From NCBI GenBank assembly GCA_030737875.1, contig CM060912.1, forward strand, positions 881,477,199-881,541,198: DNA of 64,000 bases, given 5' to 3'. Within the stretch, counting starts at the first letter, position 1, and every line of letters starts with the position of its first letter. The translations under genes were made by a program, and so were the position numbers. This DNA comes from Allium sativum. Lineage: Eukaryota > Streptophyta > Magnoliopsida > Asparagales > Amaryllidaceae. Below, in pieces: positions 10,830-19,730 of this stretch. The notes beneath the pieces were generated by a model that saw only the letters and a list, made by a program, of their open reading frames with translations, made no database searches and was not told where the DNA came from.

Positions 10830-12064
10830 AAAGCATCACATCTAAACTCAATGCTAAGTATAGTAACTTTCAAACCCAAACACATCATGGAGCCCCCAGT
10901 TGGGTTTGAAACAGCTAAGGGATCATCTACTAAACTGGTGTCTAAGTGCAGTGACTCAACTAACAACGACGAGATAAATGAACTCGATGCGTCAGAATCA
11001 AATAAAGTACGGACAGGATGATCGAACAGAAAAACTAGACTTTCAATGGAAACAGTTCTACCTCTTTCTCGAATCGGTGGAACCGCGAGAGCCTGAACTT
11101 GCCCCCTTGCCTGAGCTGGTGCCACAAGAGCTTGCACCTGTCCTCCTGAGGTAGACCCCGTCCTTTGCTCCTTCTTTGGACAGTCTTTCATCAGATGCCC
11201 TGCTTCGCCACAGTGGAAGCAGCCAGTCTTCCTCTTCTTGCGACAATCCTTGTTTAGGTGACCTAGTGTCCCACAATTGAAGCACTTCTTCTTTCCCTTG
11301 CCACCCTTACCTTTTCCACCCTTATTTTGTTGTTGAGGTTTCTTCTGATCTCCTTTCTTCTCGGGTGCCTTAATAGCATTGGGGCCCTTCTCTTCCTCAT
11401 GCATGAATTCTATGTCTACTAACTTCTCGAAGGTGGCCCCCATAGAGATGTGGGTCATAGCCAACCCATGCATCGGTTCGTTCAAGCCTTTAACGAACCT
11501 CAAAGCCTTCTCTTCCGGTGTGTTTACCAAGTCTATGTTGAACCTTGCTAACTGATTAAACTTGTTAACATATTCTTTCACCGACAAGTTCCCTTGCTTT
11601 AAGTTCAAGAACCTTTCCACGTACAGATTTTCTTCCGCTTTTGAGAGAAACTTTGCCTCAAACCTTTGCCTGAAATCCACCCAAGAGTCAACAGGGCGTT
11701 CTCCATTAGTGACCTCCCACCAGAACGAGGCCTCTCCTTCCATTAACCAAGCGGCTAACTTGACTTTCTTTCCCTCTTCCACTTCCAAGATTTCCATCAA
11801 TTCTTCCGTCTCTTTAAGCCAATCCCTAGCTCCCACAAATGGTTTCCCTTCCATAGCCTTAAACTCCTTACAAGTTTTAGCAAAAGTATCCGTGCGAGGA
11901 GGAACGGGTGCAACGGGTGGAGGAGGAACATTTGATGGACCTGCAGCGGCGGCCCTAGCCTCTAACAACCTCCTATACCATACTGGTACCGCTACACCGT
12001 CCGAAAGATAAAGATCTTCAGCCATGCTGAGACGAAAAAGGAAAGATTCAAACGGAGAATTCAA
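10805..12064 (-). pseudogene. gag: Element A Gag with zinc knuckles and protease start; frameshifted
   Basis: The 419-codon frame probably starts at the Met of MAEDLYLSDG (12024), not at the upstream Met, because relatives align from there. It encodes the Ty3/gypsy capsid region (FWWEVTNGERPVDSW, FEAKFLSKAEENLY, LKQGNLSVKEYV, FVKGLNEPMHGLAM). A Lys-rich linker and two intact CCHC knuckles follow (CFNCGTLGHLNKDC and CFHCGEAGHLMKDC), for binding element RNA. The protease triad reads D356-S-D where D-S/T-G is required, so the protease is damaged. The frame is lost near 10831: compared with E a 4-bp deletion (AAAACATAA to AAAAA) separates the rest of protease and pol. Just before the Met, a pyrimidine run ending in CAG could be a splice acceptor. 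Confidence 0.9.
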
Positions 12065-12208
12065 AAGATAAAGATATGGCTATCGGGGATTATGCTTTTC
12101 TTTCAAAAACTTTTCTCTTAAAAGACATGTTTTTGAAAATATTTCTTTCAAAAATTTTCTTAGAAAAATAGTTTTTTCTAAAGATTTTATATGTTCTTGT
12201 AACCTTAA

Positions 12209-12220
12209 GCTCTGATACCA
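12209..12220 (-). other. Primer binding site of element A (initiator Met tRNA)
   Basis: TGGTATCAGAGC on the minus strand, 2 nt from the 5' LTR, is the complement of the 3' end of plant initiator Met tRNA. It sets the element's direction. Confidence 0.93.
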
Positions 12221-12585
12221 CGTGTAACACCCCACACCCGCTACGGTCACTCTCTAAGGGAATGCCATAACATCGGTGGAGTATTTTAAGTGAATATAGA
12301 ACAGAAAAATTACAACAAGACAGATATAAGTAATACTTAAAAATGTAAAACATCATTTCATTGCAGCGGAAAGTAAAACATGTTTGGTTACATCACAAAA
12401 ACCATAACAAGAGTCAAGTACAAAAAAAATATCCATCCTGATAAATAAAAATACATAATCCCAATACATGAACTGATAGCCATAAAAGAAAAGGATAAGC
12501 TGAGCTTTACTCCTACGGTCCAAGCTCCAAAAGAGAATAAAGCAGCCTGATCAAAGCCCACTCGCACTGGGCCCACTCTGAGAAC

Positions 12586-14711
12586 CTGAGGGTTGGGAAA
12601 AAGATAAAAACAACGGGGTCAGACATAAGTCTGAGCGAGTCCTATAACTTTAACAATACAATCATTAAAATAACCAGAGAAGACATAAGCTTGATATACG
12701 GTAACGTCTGGGGATGAATGGCTACACTAAGCAGCTTGGTAGACTTAGGATAAACTAAGATAACCGTAAAGACGCATCTACCCACCCAAGGATAATTACT
12801 ACACTGCACCACACCAGTCATTCCTAATTTTAAAGGTTGATCCCACTAAGTGTACTTAGTAAATCTTAATGGTAGTTTCGTGTACCCCTAGCTGACTATA
12901 TAGGTGCCGCTTGCCCCTATCTCCGCTAGGTGTACCCACTACCCCCATTTGATCGGCTCCCCAACGTAGATATCCGTGCTGGTCCCACAGTGGGGTGTAT
13001 CATTCCCCAAAGTGGCAACCTGATAATAACACTGATGCACGGTTTATACCTACACGATGCAACAACGTCTTAGCTACCAGCCCGGGCCCACACACGCATA
13101 TGAAACCCGTTGGACTTGCGTTGCCACCGCTAACCCGTTTTGGCCTCTTATAGACAAACCCAGTACGCGTGTCCCGTCCTCGGCATGGGCCGAGCTCACA
13201 AAGATACGTATGGGATACCGGTTGTAATGGGCCCCCACAAGCTACCCACCTAAGCTTGTCTCTCTATCTAGTGTATCCCACTTAACCCATTTAGTTATCA
13301 TGTCCACTTACATGTTTAAAATTTGGTTAAGTCATCTAATCGTATTTCAATTGCCATACAAGGCACCCACTAGATTTCCTCATGCCCCCCCAAGGCACCC
13401 ACTTAACCCCTCATGTCCATCTACATGCTAATATGGTTAAGTGTTTCTTAATTAATTAAGACCATGATCCTCATAAAGACCTCTCACATTAGACTATCTT
13501 TTATGACCGCTGGTTAAGCCGGTTGGGTCCGAGCAACCTTATGTCATAACCGAGTCTAACCTCGTGTCTTTACATTAATCACGTATTTAGTTTGTGCCTA
13601 AGACCTCTCACATTGGGCTAACATTTGTAGCAACTGGTTAAGCCGGTTGGGTTCGGGCAGTTTTATGCTACAACTGAGTCCAACCTCGTGTCTTAGTCGA
13701 TTAATTACACCTAATTAATCACCCTCATAATTTATATTAATTATCCCTAATTAATATTCAAGTTTTCAAGAATATGGGTAGACCTAACTCAATAGGTAAA
13801 TTCCTAATTCCATAGCATGGGTAGACCTAACTCAATAGGTAAATTCCCAATTCCATAATATGGGTAGACCTAACTTAATAGGTAAATTCCCAATTATGTT
13901 AATCCACTTAATGGTATTTTTACACAATGTTATTAGGTGTATATTAACCCCATCGTTCCCCACGTACTATGCTAACATGACATATTTTATAAGGGAAGAT
14001 TCATCATAAATATCATGGGTTTCACTTAGCATACTTTAGCGTTAACATGGGTTTAAGGGGTGTCAACTTGCATCATGATATTAAACCCAACTAGCATCAT
14101 TAAATAACCCAACTTGCATGAATACACATATGTCATATAAAGGTAACTTACATAAGTGTTCATAGGTTATACAATGGGTGAACTTGCATATGTGACTTGC
14201 ATCATATATAGGGTAAACATGCATATGTATGCATAGCATACAAAGGTGTCATCTTGCATATGTATGCATCTTATTTAAAAAGGGTAAACTTGCATGCCAT
14301 AATGTATGCATAAAACCAAACACTTAGCATGCATAAAATCAAATACTTAGCATGCATAAAACCAAACACTTAGCATGCATAAAATCAAATACTTAGCATG
14401 CATAAAACCCAATACTTAGCATGCATAAAATCAAATACTTAGCATGCATAAAACCCAATACTTAGCATGCATAAAACCCACCACTTAACTTGCATAAACC
14501 CACATACTTAACTTGCATAAACCCATATACTTAACTTGCATAAACCCACATACTTAACTTGCATAAACATAGGGTTAACATTAAACATAGATTAGCAAAC
14601 TAACATCATATCATACGACTTAAAACCATTTATCCACAAGCAAGACCATAGATCTCATCATACCTCATCTACTTAATTTAGCAATTGGTTATTAAAGTGA
14701 TAGAAACTCAC
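12586..14711 (-). other. Putative intron inside the 5' LTR of A
   Basis: Donor TTTTG|GTGAGTTTC at 14711-14706 lies about 180 bp after the TATA box. The acceptor at 12586 is preceded by a strong pyrimidine tract (TCTTTTTCCCAACCCTCAG). Splicing would remove about 2.1 kb, including the tandem repeats, and bring the cap close to the primer site and gag. This is inferred from signals only, but similar signals recur in the other families here. Confidence 0.5.
14305..14573 (-). repeat. 23-bp tandem repeats in A 5' LTR
   Basis: Copy of the array at 6537-6800, with one base differing in several units. Confidence 0.85.
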
Positions 14712-14893
14712 CAAAACCAAGATTAGCAAACTTATGAAGTAGAACTAGTTGCTATATTTGAAGAAGATGATGATTAGAGGTTGATTAGCTTGCAACTTTC
14801 TTCATAAACTAGTGGAGGCTCATCCTAGGTTTGATTTTGGTGGCATGATGGCATCAATTCTATTTTTAGTATGGATTAGGCTTGCATTAGGGT

Positions 14894-14903
14894 GTATTTA
14901 TAG
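14894..14903 (-). promoter_or_regulatory. TATA box of element A
   Basis: CTATAAATAC on the minus strand in U3 of the 5' LTR, downstream of the GTCGAC cluster and upstream of the putative first exon. The 3' LTR has the same box near 7125-7134. Confidence 0.65.
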
Positions 14904-15043
14904 GATTAGGGTGTGTTTTAGACCATAGGATTAGCCCTAGGTTAGATTAGGTCCGTCAGATTTAGGAAGTTTCCAGAACACAGCCCAAACCAGCCAGAAA
15001 AACCAGACCTGGTGCACCCAGGCCAATTGGCCCGACACCCTGT

Positions 15044-15117
15044 GTCGACAGGCAAGTCGACAGGGCAGTCGACTTGGCCTGGCCCAAGTCGACAGGCCTA
15101 TCGACAGCCCTGTCGAC
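15044..15117 (-). promoter_or_regulatory. GTCGAC palindrome cluster in 5' LTR of A
   Basis: Five exact GTCGAC sites, with a sixth changed to ATCGAC by one base, in the same spacing as 7276-7349. They lie about 140-220 bp upstream of the TATA box on the minus strand. Confidence 0.6.
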
Positions 15118-17454
15118 ATGGCTAGGGCGGGAAATTTCCCGCCTGGCCCCCGCTGGTTCCAATTTCGAAATCTGAATTTGAATTTTAAATCTGTTTTTAA
15201 TATGGAATTTCCTGAAAACTTCTTTGGGCCTTAGATGGGTCATACGGACTCCGATTTACAAAATTTCGGACTCTATTCTGCGTATTTTTCCGAGACGAAC
15301 GCAACGGCATAGCCCGTTTCCCCCAATTCTTACATCTGAGATTATTTATTCTGCTTTTAATGAATATTAGTATTAATTGAAATTCGGGGTGTTACAGAAA
15401 TGGTAATTGAATTTACCGATAACACCGTGGCGTTAGATATGAAGTATAACCAGTTTTACTTCATGGAATGAATAGGTTGGGATTGGGAAATTAAAATAAA
15501 TGATTACTTCGGTAAGGTTTGTTAGTCCCGACTAGTTGAATCGAAATTCAAAAGAAGATTAAAGAATAAATTCAAGGAATTTATCTTTGATAAAATTAAT
15601 GGGAACCTTTCCCTATGAATGTGAAATTTAGAAACTAACTGTCGGTTAGCTAAGCAGAATGGTTTTCTAGATATTGATCTGATGTTGGTTTCGGCCTTCG
15701 GGGTTAATATTTGGGGAATTATTCTCTTATTAATTTACGGTTAGTGACTGATGAATTGGAATGAGGTGTATGTTGTGTTTGTGTACCATTTTTTTATAAT
15801 ATACGTGAGTTATTCGGAAAGACCGGGTTTATCCCATTCTGAATAACTGATACGACGATAAGTCGAAGATGAAGATGTTGGTCGAAGACAGGAGGTTTTC
15901 ACATGGTTTGGGTGATTACTGATGATCTTGATTGGGATGTACACCCAAGAAGATGGAAACAGTTGGTGATCGTCCAGACGTACTTGGAGATCGATGGATA
16001 TGCGGGGTACTAGGTGCCTCCGGTTTCGTTCAGACCCAGAACGAACTTGTAAATGGATTGTGTGTCTGACATCGGATTTTAGTCTGTGTGATTGATTTCT
16101 ATTAAATATATATCTTTTTGGCAGCGGAGAATTTATTCTCTTGCTTAACGCCCTTCTCTCAGACGTACGAGCTCAGGGGCTATATACTGATGGATATCAA
16201 ATGCATGGAGTGAATTGCCTGTGTGGCATGCCTAAGTGGCAAATGATCAAAGCTTCTGTTGAAAAAGCAAAGTCGTGTGGTTGATGATCAAAGCACGGCC
16301 TGTGTGGCATAGCTTTGTGTAACGTTGATTCGCGAGCTACACACCCGGTATGAACCAAAAACGGGAGATGGACCTCAGGGAGGGCATGCGTTTCCTTCTA
16401 GCTAAAAAGTGGCATCAGTGGTTTTACATGCCCTGACGAGTTTGACTTATGTGGTTGTTGCTATTGCGAGGCGCCTCGGTTTGATCGGACGATCCGAGTC
16501 CGATGGAGTCATTCGTTGGCTCATTTACGCCACAAAGGGTGGGGAAACGCAGTGTTCAGGCATTTTAATCCACATCGGTGGACCGTCCCTGTCGCTCCAA
16601 GGGCTCACCTGTGTCTGGGTCCTGAGGCTCGGGCTAGACAGTCTCGAATCGGTTGAGGACTATCTTTTGCCTCGGTTCATAGATGGAAATCCAACTTCCA
16701 AATACGTGATTTTGCGGTTTCAATTGTAGAACTAGTATGGCGACATGATATATGGTACCCATGCCGTCTATGATTGATACTTATGATTTGAAGTTGTTTT
16801 ATACACTATACACTTATTATAGTATTAAACGATTTGTTTTAAACGTACTAAGCATGTTTGGCTGTTATAAGGGAAAACCCTATCCCCCGGCTTGCGTTGC
16901 ATTGTGTGATAGGATTTGGGTCTTATAATAGCTTCATTTTTCCAAAAAGCATTGCGCTGTTTTGTTATATGCACTGGTATTCTTGGGAGGAAACCCGTTC
17001 CGTGTTATACGGCGTGGTCCCTTGATATATCTGATTTAAAGTAAAGTTTTAAATAACGGTTTTAGTTCTCACACCAGTCCCATGACTGACCTGGAGTTTA
17101 TTGTTTTAACCTAAACTCTGGGTGCCCTTATTTTCGACACGGGCAGCTAGTAGTTTTGGTTTTGCAGATTTATATTCACAGGATCCTGGTTTACAGCTGA
17201 AATGATATCCGGAGAGCTTTGTATCCGTATATCTCTTCTAGTTGTGTATTGTATTATTTTCCGCTGCTATATAATTTATTGTAATCTCTGATATTTTCTG
17301 TTGTGTAATATTTGTTTATACTCTGTATATTCTTGTATTATGATGGAATTGTTGTAATATACAATGAAATGTTCTTCCGTCTGCGTTCCTTTGTGGCTTG
17401 TTCTCGACTCAATCCGTGATTTCCCGTCAGGGAGGGTTTCGGGCCGTTTCATCG

Positions 17455-17466
17455 TGGTATCAGAGC
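17455..17466 (+). other. Primer binding site of element B
   Basis: TGGTATCAGAGC, 3 nt after the 5' LTR end, followed by TTTGG. It matches initiator Met tRNA as in A and F. Confidence 0.92.
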
Positions 17467-18180
17467 TTTGGTTTACGAAGCTTAGAGAACAAGGAACCTT
17501 AGAACCATACGAAAGAATTCGTCAGATACTGGATTAGTAATATCCAACGAGAATGACTCGTTAGTGAAGAGTATATTTTTAAAATGAAAACAACTTTTAT
17601 TTTGAAAATTTAAATCGTTGTATACGTATTTGAATATTTATTTTATATTGATTAGGACAGTCCAGTATATAAAGATTTTGCATATACGCCTTGCAAACAT
17701 GTATTTGAAGTTTTAATATACTGGATAGATATAGAATTACACTCTATTCGCCCGGGGGTGATTCTGATGATTGATATGTCATCATCAGAATTTATATTCA
17801 AGTGACGAACGTGTAATATCTATATATTTCCTACTGACTGTATGAGGACCAAAAACTAGATAGGGCTTATTGTTGTGATTTGGCATCAAAAATCTGATTT
17901 TTGGACTATATATCAAAGTTATGAATTTGAAAAGCTAATCAACTAATTGATTGATGGTTTTGTTGTTTGATTATTGTATGATTAGTAAAATTTATACCAT
18001 TTAGCCAAATTGAATCAGATAATGAATTGTATTGAAATTGGTCGCATTTGCTTGTATATACATGTACTTACATTGAACAGGTCATAGCAAGGAGGCTAGA
18101 GCAGAGAATAAAATTTGTTTGCCCGACAAATAGGTACATGTTTACTATAATTTACTGTTTTGTTTGGGTGATGATGATTT

Positions 18181-18320
18181 TATGAGCCGATTGGCTAGCC
18201 GCTTGGCTTTTTCTTTTTGAGATCAGAAGGCCTATATGGCAATTTCGGGATTTTCCCGTTGCTCCCGGTGCAGGGGAGGTTATGGCGAAATTTTTCGAAA
18301 ATTTAGGGTGTTAGCCAAAT
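18181..18320 (+). other. Conserved pre-PPT block of the gene-less elements
   Basis: GAGCCGATTGGCTAGCCGCTTGGC, CTTTTTCTTTTTGAG, GGCCTATATGGC, GGATTTTCCCGTTGCTCCCGG, GGGGAGGTTATGGCGAAATT and GGGTGTTAGCC follow in this order. The same order recurs on the minus strand in B' (27997-28147) and D (46345-46490). Part of it recurs inside an LTR of D (43594-43690). It contains the small palindrome AAATTTTTCGAAAATTT. The role is unknown; RNA packaging or dimerisation are possibilities. Confidence 0.7.
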
Positions 18321-18450
18321 TTTTGAGATTTTTGAAAAGTTCTTAGAAACTGAAAAGTTAAAGAACTTAATCCGTAATCAAAACACTGGAAGTTGAGTTG
18401 ATTTGTGAAATAACTTTCGGCTTTATTCCTTTTCGGGGACGAAAAGTTTT

Positions 18451-18462
18451 AAGTGGGGGAGA
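18451..18462 (+). other. Polypurine tract of element B
   Basis: AAGTGGGGGAGA directly precedes the 3' LTR start TGTAATAACCCGG (one T between). The upstream words TTTCGGGGACGAAAA match the pre-PPT block of A, E and F. Confidence 0.88.
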
Positions 18463-19349
18463 TTGTAATAACCCGGAAATCTGGGCAAGTTTAAAATTTT
18501 TATTTTGGCAATTTTAGCGAATTTTGATTATTTAAAATGAATTATTTTAGATAATATCGACGAGAAATTTATTTTGAATAGATTAGAACGTATATATTTA
18601 TATTCGTCGTCGTTAGAATATAAATATTTATTTTAAATTATAAAAGGAATTGAAAATGGCCCTATAGTTCGATAATTCGATTTCAAACTTCAAATGAATG
18701 TACCGGGTGCAAAATAAAATGGATTTTAGTGAAACCAAAAATAATAGGATATATTTGGGAATATCTTTCCAACGAATCCGAAAAATCAAAATTTCATAGC
18801 GGGAATCAAAAGATATGTCCAGTTGAAATTTCTGAATAGTCGCTATGGAATTCAGGCCCTTAAAAATGGAAATTTTACAAATGACCTCGGATTTCGACAA
18901 AACCACTTTTGTTGGATCCGTGATGTAAAGTTATTGCTATGTTTCAAATTTCATAATTTTTCGAATCAATATGTGAGCGTGGCAAAGGAAAACGCGTTTG
19001 ACCAGTTTCAGTTGATTTTAATCGACTGAAAAATGGCCATTTTTCAAACGGTCTCAGAATTTGACGAAATTAGTTTTGTTAGGACTGTATCGTCAATACG
19101 AAGCTAGAAAGTATTTTTCGGGAATTTATAGAGTTATTGTGTGGCCCCGGTAATTTGAAATGTACGTTCAAATTGAATATATAAAGATTTATATTTTAAA
19201 TTAAACGGAAACTGATCAAAACAGTCGAATCATCTTGCGATACATATCCCATTGTGTTCGGAATGGGGGTAATTAGCTATGGACGACAGTCTGTGGGTTC
19301 GATTTCAAGGTCGAAATAAAAAGTTGCTTTATGGAACAAAATAAATTAA

Positions 19350-19360
19350 TATATTATATA
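19350..19360 (+). promoter_or_regulatory. Possible TATA box of element B
   Basis: TATATTATATA in the LTR, about 100 bp before the GC-rich leader and followed by CT-rich sequence (CCTCACCCCTC). The place fits a core promoter, but the word is not a clean TATAAA. Confidence 0.4.
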
Positions 19361-19452
19361 CTTACCTCACCCCTCAATACCTCTCTCCCTTCTGATTTCT
19401 CTCACCCCTCGATCAGATATAGAAGAAAAAAAAAGATCACGCTCCACGATCG

Positions 19453-19730
19453 ATGGTGGCCATCGCCATCTCCACGCCGCCGCTGGCCTTGCTCCGGCCA
19501 ACCAACATCGGCCTCGTCCCCCTCCTCCTTGGCCCCTCTCCCTTCTCCACCTCGAAACCTCAACGCGCACGAAACCCCCAAGCCCTAGCACCTTGGAATC
19601 CGAATTGCCAGCCATCGTGGCCCCCCATCACCTCTGGCCACGTCGACCTTAGCCCAGACCCTCCACCCCCTTCCTCTCTCATGCTCCCTCCTCTTTCCGA
19701 CTATGGAATGCACGCAGCCCCCCCCCCCCC
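19453..19730 (+). other. GC-rich leader exon of B with a short open frame
   Basis: A GC-rich island in an AT-rich LTR. An ATG at 19453 opens 92 codons (MVAIAISTPPLALL at the start, Pro- and Ser-rich, no recognised domain) straight up to the GTAAGT donor. In the 5' LTR the frame is shifted by a small indel in the CCACC run, so coding is doubtful. A C13 run ends at the splice donor, where the 5' LTR has only AGCACCCCT. The origin may be captured host 5' leader sequence, but I recognise no gene. Confidence 0.35.

Larger units (their letters stand above)
4453..15396 (-). mobile_element. Element A: decayed Tekay-like Ty3/gypsy chromovirus
   Basis: LTRs of 3,175 and 3,174 bp (TGTAACACCCC...GGGGTGTTACA) flank a 4,595-bp internal region read on the minus strand. 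The target duplication is GAAAT at 4448-4452 and 15397-15401; the empty site is in the sister LTR of B at 23229-23233. Domain order is gag with two zinc knuckles, protease, RT, RNase H remnant, integrase, chromodomain. This order and the roughly 3-kb LTRs fit the Tekay/Del clade. The element is dead: it has a gag/protease frameshift, nonsense codons, a large RT-RNase H deletion, an integrase deletion and an inserted LTR fragment. The LTRs differ at scattered bases and small indels. Confidence 0.95.
12223..15396 (-). repeat. 5' LTR of element A
   Basis: Transcription should start in this copy. U3 runs leftwards from 15396 and contains the GTCGAC cluster (15044-15117). A TATA box CTATAAATAC lies at 14894-14903. 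The region after it holds the putative first exon, intron and 23-bp repeats, and the end at 12223 adjoins the primer site. Confidence 0.95.
1..17451 (+). repeat. 5' LTR of element B, interrupted by solo LTR and element A
   Basis: Own LTR sequence occupies 1-1988, 2748-4452 and 15397-17451. It aligns collinearly with 19586-25281 and ends in CA at 17451, followed by a 3-nt spacer and the primer site. Removing both insertions and their duplicated targets restores the arrangement seen at 21547-21551 and 23229-23233 of the sister LTR. A putative splice donor GTAAGT lies at 140-145 and a putative acceptor TTTTGCAG ends at 17167. Confidence 0.88.
17452..18463 (+). other. Non-coding internal region of element B
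   Basis: This 1,012-bp stretch lies between the LTRs. It starts with the primer site and ends with the polypurine tract. No reading frame matches gag or pol, and I see no zinc knuckle, RT or integrase motif in any frame. It is AT-rich, with a small inverted repeat around GATTCTGATGATTGATATG...ATCATCAGAAT (about 17760-17792) and a conserved block at 18181-18320. B' (27865-28889) has a reverse-strand relative of the whole region, so this is a stable family structure rather than one chance deletion. Confidence 0.85.

Noticed and set aside
16409..16729. 106-codon plus frame in the B LTR, with a similar frame at 24239-24559
   Set aside because: It has no ATG (starts on GTG), similarity is explained by the two LTRs being copies, B' does not appear to keep the frame, and no domain is recognised.
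1..17451. A single 17-kb LTR
   Set aside because: The sister LTR shows that 759 bp and 10,944 bp are later insertions with duplicated 5-bp targets.
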